From positions 1 to 52,534 of the forward strand of contig JBBIIP010000020.1 of the NCBI GenBank assembly GCA_037446395.1: a stretch of 52,534 bases of DNA. Reading direction: 5' to 3'. The stretch is from JAAYJT01 sp037446395 (GTDB lineage Bacteria; Bacteroidota; Bacteroidia; Bacteroidales; JAAYJT01). Numbering within the stretch: the stretch's first letter is position 1; every line of letters begins with the position of its first letter. Below, piece after piece: positions 1 to 9,900 of this stretch. The notes beneath the pieces are model-generated. The model was not told the origin of the DNA, searched no databases, and saw only the letters and a program-made list of their open reading frames with translations. The position numbers and the translations under genes are program-made.

Positions 1-33
1 GTAGAAATGCGGCAAAGGCGTTTACGTCTGGGA

Positions 34-93
34 GAAACCGGTGCTATCAACCAACGCAGAATAATGACCTGGTGAAAGCATAGCACTGGTTTC
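34..93. repeat. Inverted repeat, 14-bp arms
   Basis: Bases 34-47 and 80-93 are complementary over 14 positions with one G-T pair, around a 32-base spacer. The element lies beyond the 3' end of tsaD. No T-run follows on either strand, so it is not a convincing terminator. It may be a remnant of a longer element that starts left of the window. Function unknown. Confidence 0.45.
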
Positions 94-164
94 AACCATT
101 ACTTTGCCAGCATTTCAAGTATTTTTCAAGAGCGGGAGGGCGATTGTTTTGGCAAGTGCTTTTG

Positions 165-188
165 GTTCTTTTGTCACGACAAAAGAAC
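165..188. repeat. Perfect 11-bp hairpin downstream of tsaD
   Basis: Bases 165-175 and 178-188 are perfectly complementary with a 2-base loop. The core TTCTTTTGTC-ac-GACAAAAGAA resembles a short extragenic palindrome that I recall from many Bacteroidota genomes. It lies about 75 bases past the tsaD stop, where it could protect the 3' end of the mRNA. It lacks a T-run. A small plus-strand reading frame across it has no protein-like character. Confidence 0.5.
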
Positions 189-261
189 AAAGAAAGATGA
201 ACCATGGAGATGAAGATACACCTCGAGTCAAGTTTGATTTAATAATCGTTGCAGTGAATAA

Positions 262-1290
262 TCATATAAACAACGCTGCTGCTCGAGAGTATGGAACTAC
301 ATCGAGTGTTGCAAACTCGCCGCGGAGGAATTTGAAATATCCTGCAATGGCAATCATGGCAGCGTTATCGGTGGTATAGCTAAACTCGGGCACGAATAAA
401 TTCCAGCCTCTTTCCCGTTGAATTTCAATCAGTTTTTTTTGCAATCCTGAATTGGCAGAAACACCGCCAGCGATGGCAATTTCTTTTATGCCAGTGATTT
501 CTGAAGCCTGGATAAGCTTATCAATAAGAATATCAACGATTGCCTTCTGTACCGATGCAGCCAGGTCGGCCTGATGCCTGATTATGAAATGGGCATCGGT
601 TTTTAACTGGTCGCGAAGAAAATAAAGTATTGATGTTTTGAGGCCGCTAAAGCTATAATCCAGGCCTGGAATATTTGGTTTTGAAAATTTGAATGCACCT
701 GGATTGCCCTGCTTGGCAAGTTGATCTATGTGTGGCCCGCCGGGGTATGGCAAGCCCATAATCTTGGCAGCCTTGTCAAATGTTTCACCGGCTGCATCAT
801 CTATGGTTTGCCCGATGATTTGCATCCTGAAAAAATCGTCAACCCTCACAATTTGTGTATGCCCACCCGAAACAGTCAGGCATAAAAACGGGAATTGAGG
901 CATTTGTATTGGATGTTCGGGTGTTTGCAAATAGTGCGCAAGAATATGTGCTTGCATATGATCTACCTCGACGAGTGGAATTTGCAGCGCCTGGGCAAAT
1001 GATTTTGCAAAAGAGACACCGACCAATAAAGAACCGAGCAAACCGGGCCCCCGAGTAAAAGCAACCGCCGATAGTTTGCTTTTGTCTATATTTGCTGATT
1101 GCAATGCAGCGTGAACCACAGGGATGATTTGCTGTTGATGTGCGCGGCTAGCAAGTTCGGGCACTACACCGCCGAACTGGCTGTGAACGGCCTGGTTGGC
1201 AATGAAATTACTCAGGACGGTTGTGTTGCATAAAACAGCAGCCGAAGTTTCGTCGCACGAAGATTCTATGCCCAAAATATAAACCGACAT
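262..1290 (-). CDS. tsaD: tRNA N6-adenosine threonylcarbamoyltransferase TsaD
   Basis: Transfers the threonylcarbamoyl group from TC-AMP to A37 of ANN-decoding tRNAs, in the cytoplasm, with TsaB and TsaE (neither is in this window). The 342-residue product opens with the family's GIESSCDET signature at residues 7-15. It carries the metal-binding HMQAH at 111-115, a glycine-rich GGHTQ stretch and a C-terminal TDNAAM segment. Length is normal for the family. The start was set at the ATG at 1290 because homologues begin right before the ILGIESSCDET block; an in-frame extension to 1380 is not protein-like and runs into the divergent gene. A -7-like box (1315-1322) fits this start. Identification is secure. 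Confidence 0.96.
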   Translation of the reverse strand: MSVYILGIESSCDETSAAVLCNTTVLSNFIANQAVHSQFGGVVPELASRAHQQQIIPVVHAALQSANIDKSKLSAVAFTRGPGLLGSLLVGVSFAKSFAQALQIPLVEVDHMQAHILAHYLQTPEHPIQMPQFPFLCLTVSGGHTQIVRVDDFFRMQIIGQTIDDAAGETFDKAAKIMGLPYPGGPHIDQLAKQGNPGAFKFSKPNIPGLDYSFSGLKTSILYFLRDQLKTDAHFIIRHQADLAASVQKAIVDILIDKLIQASEITGIKEIAIAGGVSANSGLQKKLIEIQRERGWNLFVPEFSYTTDNAAMIAIAGYFKFLRGEFATLDVVPYSRAAALFI

Positions 1291-1303
1291 TGCACGTTGA
1301 AAT

Positions 1304-4300
1304 TTGAAAACAGGCAAAGGTATCAAAAAAGCGATCAAAATTATTGGCTGGCTAATGCTGTCCCTGATGATGCTGTTCATCGCAGGGTGGCTGCTTTTTA
1401 GCCTTGCCCCGGTACAGACTTTCCTGGCCCGGAAAGCAGCCTCTTATCTCAGCAACGAGCTGAATACAAATGTTTTTGTCGAAAAGCTCCGAATCCGCAT
1501 ACCTCATACACTCGAGGCAATCAACTTCGGCATTGACGACCAAAAAGGGCAGCCGATGCTCCGTGCACAAAGTTTCAGGCTTGGCCTTCAAAACCTAAGT
1601 TTTAACAAGCATTTAATTCACCTTGGGCGCATCGCCGTAACAAATCCTGAAATAAACCTTGTGCAATATAAAGACGAAAAATCTTTTAATTTTTCATTCT
1701 TATCGGATTACTTTTCACCGCAAGATACTACGACCGCTTCCGCAGGGCCCTGGCAATTTAAAATAGATAACCTTACGATTATCAATGGTTCTTTTGCCTT
1801 GAATAATCTTAATTGCGACACGCTTCCTTATGGCATTGATAATAATCACCTCTGCCTTCAGCAGCTTGACTTGCAGGCTACTCAGCTTTTATTCACATCT
1901 GATACTCTCTCCGTTCAAATCAATCAGTTGAGCACCATTGAGAAAAGCGGATTCACACTTGCCCTCCTGAAAACCGACTTTTTACTCTGTCCTACCTCAG
2001 TCGCACTCAACAATACCATTTTGAAAACCGCATCCTCAGACCTTGTGCTGGATCTTGAAATGCACTTCAACAATTACAGGGCTTTTTCACGCCTTTTTGA
2101 CAGCGTTTATTTTCAGGCATCCATTCTGCCATCAGAATTCAACCTCAACGATCTGTCGTGGTTTATTCCGGAGTTGCGGGGCCTGGATAATCTCATTCGC
2201 CTCGAAGGGAAAATTGCAGGAGAACTAAAAAATATTCAGGCAAAAAATTTGCGTTTTTCGTTTGGGCATTCTACCCGGTTTGCCGGAAACATCCTGCTCA
2301 ACGGACTGCCAAATTTTTCTGAAACCTTCATCCATCTTGATATAAAAGAATTGGTTACTCAAAGCAGGGATTTAGAAAAATTTCGACTGCCATCAGACAA
2401 CAGTGCAAAATACCTTTCTATACCCGAAACCTTCAGGCAATTGGGATTGGTTCGTGCCAAGGCTGTATTTAGCGGGTTCTATACCGATTTTGTTTCTTAT
2501 GGGTCATTTTATTCGAGCTTTGGAAAGGTGAACACCGACCTGGCCATTCGGTACGATTTTGATTCAGACAAAATACAATACCAGGGAAGTATGTCAACCA
2601 GGGCACTCAATTTAGGGATGCTGCTATCAGACAAGGAGAATTTTGGTTTGATGAACATGTCGGCCACCCTTACAGGCAGCGCGCAGCTGCCATCGAAGAT
2701 CGCCCTGCAGTTCAGTGCTGTTATTGATTCATTGGAATTCAAAAGAAACATTTACGATCACATTGCGATAAAGGGAGAACTTAAAGATAAGAAATTCGAT
2801 GGCCAAATGTCAGTCCGCGATGACTTAGTGCAATTTGGTTTTCAGGGTTTGTTCGACATGAACCAGGTTCCGCCTGTGTTCGACTTCTCAGCCTTGCTTG
2901 CCGATGCAAAGCTTGGCGCCATGAACCTGGTTGACAGGGATACCTCCTCAAAGCTGAGCTCCCGGCTTACTTTTAATTTTTCCGGATCAACTTTGGATGA
3001 GCTTCAAGGCACCATCAGCATAGACGATACGCACTATAGCGAATCGGGCAAGGAGTACCTAATGAAAAAACTTGTCGTCGAGTCGGTGCGCGATTCATCG
3101 CAGTATCGGAAAGTTACAATACGGTCAGATTATGCCGATGCTGACTTCAAGGGAATTTTTGAATATACCAAACTATGGCCTGCGGTCGAAAAAATGTTGT
3201 ACTATTACCTGCCTTCACTTGCCACCCGCCCTGGAGCTGCCCAAACAATCATTGCCGACCAAAAGTTTGATGCAACCATACGGCTGAAAAACACAGATTT
3301 GTTTTCTGACCTGTTTTTTCCCGGAATCTATATTGAGCAGGGTGCGGACATTGAAACAAATTTCGATACATGGCAAGAGTGTATGAATTTCAACCTCACT
3401 GCACCCTCGGCAAACATTAAAGGCATCAAGATAAAAAACCTGGGCTTCAACCTTCATGCGAAAGACAGGGACTTGGCAATGGAGTCAAGCATAAGCCAAC
3501 TTTTCATTAAAGAACCAGGCAAAAATGATTCGCTTGAGATCAGCCTTGAAAAACTGGATTTATCGGGTAAATTCTCAGGCGATACCATCTATTGCAATTT
3601 TCTGTGGGAGGATGCGCAAAAGCCAAATATTAACTCAGGAGCTGTTTCAGGCTTTCTTTCATTTACGAATCCCAACGGGCAGGAATTCAAAATTACCCAA
3701 TCCAATCTATCATTTGGTGGAAGCCATTGGTCATTTGATTCGAAAAACAGTGTGATGTTCCGCCGCGATTCAGTCACCATCAACAACCTGTTGCTATCCG
3801 GCTCAAACCAAACCATCGGTATAGACGGCATGATATCGCCCAATCCCAATGACAAGCTGAATATCGCATTCAAAGCATTCAATATCGCGAATTTCGATCC
3901 CATACTACTTTACTATGGCATCAATGCCCAGGGAACTCTCAACGGCAGCATCGGCCTAAAGAATATTCATGAGAACCCGGGTTTCAATGCCGAAATGCGC
4001 CTTGACGGATTTACGCTAAACAAAGAAATGCTGGGCGATCTGATCCTTCATGCCACATGGAATCCGGAAAGCGAATCAATCTGGATAGACTCACGCCTTG
4101 CATACACCGGCAATGTTGGCACAATCATCCCGCTTTCGCTTACTGGTAGTTACTACCCTTCCAAAGGCAACAATCAACTCGATCTTCTTCTCAAATTAAA
4201 CAACTTCAAACTACAACCGTTTCAACCCTATATCGAAGGTGTTCTCTCTAACCTAAAGGGGCTGGCAAGTGGAGAACTGGCTGTTAAGGGGCCTCTTGAT

Positions 4301-5818
4301 GGACCGGTTGTTGAAGGATCAATAAATTTGATGCGCACAGAGTTCAGAATTGATTTCACGAACATCACCTACTCCTTTGCCGATATTTTGCATTTTGAAA
4401 AAAACAGGATTTATGGGAAAAATATAAAAGTCTTCGATAATTACGGCAACTTCGGAATTTGCGACGCACAGGTTTTTCATAATTACTTTAAGGATATAAG
4501 CCTCGATATAAAAATTAATGCAAGCAATATGGCCGGCCTTGAAACAGGTGCTTATCAAAGCAATATCTTTTACGGAAAGGCTTTTGCAAGCGGAACTGTT
4601 TGGCTGAGTGGACCCCTCGAAGACATCACACTCAAGCTAAACCTCCAATCTGAGCCCAAAACCTCAATAGCGATACCCATTAGCTATGCAGTGGATATGG
4701 CGGATAATTCTTTCATCATATTTAAGAACCCTACCGATGCACAAAATCCTAAGAACCTAATCCCCGAAACACAATCTGCTTTTCGGATGAATATGGACCT
4801 TGATGTTACGCGCGATGCCTCTATCCAGTTATTTCTGCCTTACCAAATGGGAAACATAACCAGTACAGGCGATGGCAACCTCAAGATGCATTATAATACG
4901 AGCGGTGATTTTACAATGTATGGCGACTATTTTATGCACCAGGGAGAATTTCTTTTCACACTTCGGAATTTGATCAACCGTCCGTTTAACCTGCAAAAAG
5001 GCGGTGTAATCAGGTGGAGCGGAAGTCCCTACAACGCTGAAATTGACCTGAATGCGATTTATAAACTGAAAGTAAACTTAAACAGCTTGCCCAATATCAA
5101 CGAAGAATATCGCAATCGTCGCTTCCCGGTTGATTGTGTGCTAAAACTTCAGAATAGCCTGATGAATCCTGATATTACCTTCAGCCTGCGCATGCCCAAT
5201 GTTGATCAGGGCGTTCAACGGCAGGTGTTTAGTGCCATTGACACCAACAACCAAGTAATGCTGAGCAGGCAAGTCATCTCCCTGCTTTTGCTTGGAAATT
5301 TTAATTTTTCAATGGAACAGGGAAATATTGCATCAACCCTGGGAACTTCTTCATTCGATCTGATATCGAACCAGCTCAGCAATTGGTTATCACAAATCAG
5401 TAAGGACGTAAGCGTTGGAGTCAACTACCGTCCTGGCGATGAACTCTCGCCAGAGGAACTCGAACTGGCACTTTCTACTCAGCTGTTCGAGGATCGTGTT
5501 TTGATTGACGGAAATTTTCTCGTGGGCAGTCGCACCAATCGAAACGCCAGCAACGTAGTTGGAGATGTGAACGTTGAATTTTTGCTCACCCGCGATGGGC
5601 GTTTCCGGATAAAAGCCTTCAATAAATATAACGACCTGGATATCACCAGGCGAGAAACCCCATATACCCAAGGAGTTGGCGCATTTTATCGGCGCGAATT
5701 CAATGGGGTTGGCGATTTACTCCGGCGCCGCCCAAAGACCCCTTTGAAAGGTGAACTTGAAAATGAAAATGACAGATTAGATGTCCAATCTGTTCCAATT
5801 GAGAATATTTTATATTAA
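1304..5818 (+). CDS. Translocation/assembly module TamB-like protein (DUF490)
   Basis: Very large (1504 aa) inner-membrane-anchored protein predicted to span the periplasm. The TamB family bridges the inner and outer membranes and helps outer-membrane protein insertion or phospholipid transport. Seen here: a basic N-terminus (KTGKGIKKAIK), one transmembrane helix at about residues 13-35, then over 1,300 residues of repetitive beta-rich sequence. A C-terminal part resembles the TamB domain, with a late stretch on beta-barrel-like strands ending in FYRREFNGVGDLL. The start is a TTG at 1304, preferred over the ATG at 1355 because the latter would remove the basic residues and cut the helix. It begins 13 bases from the divergent tsaD start and is followed after 14 bases by the T9SS protein. 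No TamA-like gene is nearby. Family call is strong; the exact start is less sure. Confidence 0.85.
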   Translation: MKTGKGIKKAIKIIGWLMLSLMMLFIAGWLLFSLAPVQTFLARKAASYLSNELNTNVFVEKLRIRIPHTLEAINFGIDDQKGQPMLRAQSFRLGLQNLSFNKHLIHLGRIAVTNPEINLVQYKDEKSFNFSFLSDYFSPQDTTTASAGPWQFKIDNLTIINGSFALNNLNCDTLPYGIDNNHLCLQQLDLQATQLLFTSDTLSVQINQLSTIEKSGFTLALLKTDFLLCPTSVALNNTILKTASSDLVLDLEMHFNNYRAFSRLFDSVYFQASILPSEFNLNDLSWFIPELRGLDNLIRLEGKIAGELKNIQAKNLRFSFGHSTRFAGNILLNGLPNFSETFIHLDIKELVTQSRDLEKFRLPSDNSAKYLSIPETFRQLGLVRAKAVFSGFYTDFVSYGSFYSSFGKVNTDLAIRYDFDSDKIQYQGSMSTRALNLGMLLSDKENFGLMNMSATLTGSAQLPSKIALQFSAVIDSLEFKRNIYDHIAIKGELKDKKFDGQMSVRDDLVQFGFQGLFDMNQVPPVFDFSALLADAKLGAMNLVDRDTSSKLSSRLTFNFSGSTLDELQGTISIDDTHYSESGKEYLMKKLVVESVRDSSQYRKVTIRSDYADADFKGIFEYTKLWPAVEKMLYYYLPSLATRPGAAQTIIADQKFDATIRLKNTDLFSDLFFPGIYIEQGADIETNFDTWQECMNFNLTAPSANIKGIKIKNLGFNLHAKDRDLAMESSISQLFIKEPGKNDSLEISLEKLDLSGKFSGDTIYCNFLWEDAQKPNINSGAVSGFLSFTNPNGQEFKITQSNLSFGGSHWSFDSKNSVMFRRDSVTINNLLLSGSNQTIGIDGMISPNPNDKLNIAFKAFNIANFDPILLYYGINAQGTLNGSIGLKNIHENPGFNAEMRLDGFTLNKEMLGDLILHATWNPESESIWIDSRLAYTGNVGTIIPLSLTGSYYPSKGNNQLDLLLKLNNFKLQPFQPYIEGVLSNLKGLASGELAVKGPLDGPVVEGSINLMRTEFRIDFTNITYSFADILHFEKNRIYGKNIKVFDNYGNFGICDAQVFHNYFKDISLDIKINASNMAGLETGAYQSNIFYGKAFASGTVWLSGPLEDITLKLNLQSEPKTSIAIPISYAVDMADNSFIIFKNPTDAQNPKNLIPETQSAFRMNMDLDVTRDASIQLFLPYQMGNITSTGDGNLKMHYNTSGDFTMYGDYFMHQGEFLFTLRNLINRPFNLQKGGVIRWSGSPYNAEIDLNAIYKLKVNLNSLPNINEEYRNRRFPVDCVLKLQNSLMNPDITFSLRMPNVDQGVQRQVFSAIDTNNQVMLSRQVISLLLLGNFNFSMEQGNIASTLGTSSFDLISNQLSNWLSQISKDVSVGVNYRPGDELSPEELELALSTQLFEDRVLIDGNFLVGSRTNRNASNVVGDVNVEFLLTRDGRFRIKAFNKYNDLDITRRETPYTQGVGAFYRREFNGVGDLLRRRPKTPLKGELENENDRLDVQSVPIENILY
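1315..1322 (-). promoter_or_regulatory. Putative -7 box for tsaD (TACCTTTG)
   Basis: On the minus strand this reads TACCTTTG, matching the Bacteroidota -7 consensus TAnnTTTG. It lies 24 bases upstream of the tsaD ATG, inside the coding start of the divergent tamB-like gene. No TTTG was found at the expected 19-base spacing, so this rests on the -7 match alone. Confidence 0.4.
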
Positions 5819-5832
5819 TAATCAAGACGGAT

Positions 5833-6930
5833 ATGAAATTTCTATTAAATTTATTGAAAGCACATAGAACGGTTGGGTTCATTTTTCTGATGCTTTTCTC
5901 CTTGCAACCTGTCGCTCAAATTGTAGTAAATCAAACAGATATGCCCATTGCAGGCGATACGATCCGATTGAGCACTTCAGCCATTTTGCCCGGTATAATT
6001 TTTCAGACGGCGGGCGCAGGGGTGGTTTGGGATTTTCGCATGTTGCAAGCTGCCGTTCAGCGTGTTGATACCTTTAGGGCAGTTTCGTCTGTTCCTTTTA
6101 TTTATCAGATCATTTTTAATCCGACGGTAGCGACATTGGCCGCTCCTTTGCCTTCGCTTACTTCTGTTCCGGGAATTGAATTAAAGGATAATTACCAGTT
6201 CTTCAGAAAGACCTCTACACTCTACGCGCTTGCTGGGTTGGGCGTAACTTTTAACAGCATTCCTCTTCCCATGAAATTCGATAACCCCGATATCTGGTAT
6301 CGCTTTCCGGTTACATACCTTGCAAAGGATAGCAGCGTTTCAACGTTCAGCATTGGGCTTCCGGGGTTTGGCTTGTGGGAAACCTATCGCAAACGGGTAA
6401 ATTATATTGATGCATGGGGAACGGTAATGACTCCCTACGGGTCATTTCCGAGTATCAGGGTGAAGTCGTTGCTCACCACCCGCGACAGCATTTTTATAGA
6501 TTCTCTGTCTGTCGGGCAGGCTGTGACCCGGCGCATTACGGAATATAAGTGGCTGGCCAAAGGCCAGAAAGTGCCTGTAATTCAAATTAATGAGGAAGGA
6601 TTGATCGTAACAGCCACCTACCGCGACTCATTGCGGGTTCTCGTGGGATTGCCTGAAGTTTCGGGAAGTCAAAATTTTATTAGGATATACCCAAACCCAA
6701 CCTCTGATTTTACCACAATCTCATTTAATCAAACCCAACGTAGCATGGTGCGCATTGACATATTTGATTTGAACGGGAGGTGCATCTCTAATCTCGTAAA
6801 TGAGATGTATTCAGTTGGAGATCATTTATTTGTGTTGTACCCTGATCGCTACAAACTTCAAAGAGGTGTATATCTGCTTAGGTTTAATTCATCGCACGGA
6901 ACTTCCACCACAAAGCTGCTTATTAAGTAA
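5833..6930 (+). CDS. Secreted protein with T9SS type A sorting domain
   Basis: A 365-residue exported protein of unknown function. It begins with a cleavable signal peptide (hydrophobic stretch about residues 15-29, ending near PVAQ). The middle ~250 residues are beta-rich and match no family I can name. From about residue 286 the sequence IRIYPNPTSDFTTISF begins a typical C-terminal domain for the type IX secretion system, ending in YLLRFNSS...TKLLIK. The protein should cross the outer membrane through T9SS and be anchored on the surface or released. It follows the tamB-like gene by 14 bases and precedes the helicase gene by 8, so all three are probably co-transcribed, although the three functions have no obvious link. 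Confidence 0.85.
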   Translation: MKFLLNLLKAHRTVGFIFLMLFSLQPVAQIVVNQTDMPIAGDTIRLSTSAILPGIIFQTAGAGVVWDFRMLQAAVQRVDTFRAVSSVPFIYQIIFNPTVATLAAPLPSLTSVPGIELKDNYQFFRKTSTLYALAGLGVTFNSIPLPMKFDNPDIWYRFPVTYLAKDSSVSTFSIGLPGFGLWETYRKRVNYIDAWGTVMTPYGSFPSIRVKSLLTTRDSIFIDSLSVGQAVTRRITEYKWLAKGQKVPVIQINEEGLIVTATYRDSLRVLVGLPEVSGSQNFIRIYPNPTSDFTTISFNQTQRSMVRIDIFDLNGRCISNLVNEMYSVGDHLFVLYPDRYKLQRGVYLLRFNSSHGTSTTKLLIK

Positions 6931-6938
6931 ATCGGCAA

Positions 6939-9900
6939 ATGCAGGAGAAATTCAAGGTTTACAAATCTTCAGCAGGTTCGGGCAAGACATTTACCCTGGT
7001 TCGCGAATTTGTTGCTCATGTGCTGCTAAACCCTGAGAATTTCAGAAGAATTCTGGCCATCACCTTCACAAACAAGGCTGCAAACGAAATGAAGGAACGG
7101 ATTGTAGGCGCCCTTGTGGCGCTTTCATCAGAGCCTGAGTTATGGAGTGGCAGCGCCCGCTTGCTGGTGGCGCCAATCACCAATGAACACCAGCTCACCG
7201 ACATCCAAATTAAGAATCTGGCTGCGCAAGCAATCAGAAAAATACTTCACAACTACACCGATTTTGCTGTTTCGACCATTGACAGCTTTATGCAGCGGGT
7301 GATTCGCACGTTTAGTACCGAAATAAATTTGCCTCATAACTACGAAGTTGAACTCGACACCGCCTCCCTCCGATTGCGTGCAGTAGATCGGTTGATTGAT
7401 AAAGTCGGAATTGATGAAGGTTTGACGGATCTATTGGTGGACTATACTTTGAACAAAGTCGAAGATGATAAAAGTTGGCAGGTTGAACACGAAATCTACA
7501 AGGTTGCCAAATCGCTCTTTAAGGATGATGGCCTGGAGCAGCGAGAAATGTTAAAGGATATTCATCTCGAAGATTTTACTTCAACATTCAAAAACCTCCG
7601 CGGTTGGGTGAGAAAATATGAGAACCAACTGGCAGAAATTGGAGATAATAGCCTGAATCTTATCGCCAGCCGGCAGCTTGAAATCTCCGATTTTAGCTAT
7701 GCAGAAAAAGGCATTGCCGGTTATTTTCTGAAACTCAAAACCGGGAAGCTACAGGAAGCAAAAAAAGGCAACACCTATATCCACAAAGCCATTCATGATG
7801 ATGCCTGGACAAAGAAAAACCAACTTGTGCATATTCTGGAAGCGATAAATGAAATCAAACCGGCACTTATAGCAAACTATAACGAAGCCAACCGGAAACT
7901 TGAAGATCAATTTGCTGATTACAAGCTATATAAATTGCTGCTCGAACAACTCTATGCCACGGCAGTACTTGCAAATATTGAGCGAATCATTGATGAAATT
8001 AAAGAAGAGGAAAGAATTCTACCCATCTCCGAATTTAATCGAATCGTGGCCGGAGTCACTCTGAGCGAACCCACACCTTACATTTACGAAAAAATCGGTG
8101 TCCGCTTCAAACACATCATGATTGACGAGTTTCAGGATACCTCCGTACTACAATGGATGAACCTGCTACCGCTGGTCGAAAACTCCCTGGCCTCGAATAA
8201 CTTTAGCCTGGTTGTGGGAGACGCAAAACAAGCAATTTATCGTTGGCGAAACGGAGATGTCGAACAATTCATGAACCTGCCAAAACTGACCCGGCATTTT
8301 TCTAAAATTGATTCCGAACGAGAACAGACCCTGAGCAGGCATTATCGCAGTGCTACCCTGGCCATGAACTTTCGTTCACATAAGACCATCGTTGAATTTA
8401 ATAACGCGTTGTTTTCGTTTTTGGCCAACCGACTGCCGCAAAATCTTGCGGGTATCTATGGTGATATCGTTCAGGAATATCGAAGCGACAAACAAGATGG
8501 CTATGTGCAGATAGATTTTATCCATAAAAACACTGAAGAAGGCTATGATGAACGCCAGTGTAGCATTTTACTTTCAAACCTGAAATCTGCTGTTGAAGAT
8601 GGTTACAATTTGGGCGATATTGCAGTACTCTGCCGCGAAAACAAAAATTGCTCTCTCATAGCCCGTTACCTTCTCGAGAACGGAATAAAAGTCATCTCAT
8701 CCGATTCTCTGCTGCTGGGCAGCTCAAACAAGGTAAACCTGGTCATGGCCTGCATGCGTTTGCTCGTTAATCCATCCGACCAAATGGCTTATGCTGAATG
8801 CATTAACTACCTGGTTCAATTAAATCTCATTCCAACCGAAAGTCTCCATGAATGCTTTGTAGGGCTTTTTGGCGAAAAAACAGATAAATGGCAAAATAAT
8901 TTTTTTGATCCTGAGAAGTTCCATAAATATCTGAATGCCCGTGGCATTGCTCTCGATCGCTGCCTTTTGCCGACAACCAGCCTCTACGACATGGCCGAAG
9001 ACCTGATTCGGATATTCGGATTTCAAAAAAACGAAGATATTTATTTGCAATTTTTTTGTGAGGAATTGCACCAAAATGCACTGAAAAATAAATTGCAGGC
9101 AGACAATCTGAAGTCGTGGTGGAACGAAAAAGGAGCGGAAATCTCAGTCGTTTTTCCTGAAAACATTGATGCGGTGCAGGTGATGAGTATTCACAAGGCT
9201 AAGGGTTTGCAGTTCCCTGTCGTGATTTATGCCTTTGCTTCAAGTAAAGTTTCTATGAAAGATTCGTATGGATGGTTTGACCTGGATGACCCAATCGTAG
9301 GTAACATTCGTACCGCATATTTGCCCTATGCAAGGCTTGAGGATACCGCTCTTGAGAAATATAAAGTCAGCGAGTCAGAAAAATCACTGCTCGATTTGAT
9401 AAACATTATGTATGTAGCGTGCACCAGGCCTGAAGACAGGCTTTATATTCTTACCAAGGTCGAGGATGCAGATGATAACAAAGAAAATTCAGTGCACATT
9501 TTTCTAAGAGAATTCGTTGGTTCGCAAGTGCGAGATTTTATATTCCGGGATGGGGCAACTTATTCCATTGGAAAGAGAAGCTGCATCACACCTGTAAAAA
9601 ACGATTTAAAACCTGAGGATGTTGTTATTAATGGCCAGGAACAAACGAGTAATCGCCTTATGGAAATGGCACCAAAACAGATGACTATCCTCAGAAATAA
9701 AGTTCCAGAATCCTGGCTCAACAATGAGCTTTGCGATGCGCGTGCTTTTGGCAGTGTAGCACATTATGTGCTTTCAAAAATTTCTTCGTTCGAGAAGGCC
9801 AACCAGGTACTCGACGAGTTGCTTATTTCAGGTGCAATTGCACCCGAGTTTGGAGGCCCACTTCAAAATATGCTTGGCAATTTGGCAAAAATTCCAGCCA

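Noticed and set aside
18..109. Possible coding remnant on the minus strand reading GKVMVETSAMLSPGHYSAL
   Set aside because: Only about 30 codons between stops and no clear family, although it vaguely resembles the end of a sorting domain.
104..379. Plus-strand reading frame of 91 codons over the tsaD 3' end
   Set aside because: It crosses the hairpin and then runs antisense to tsaD; the peptide has no protein-like composition.
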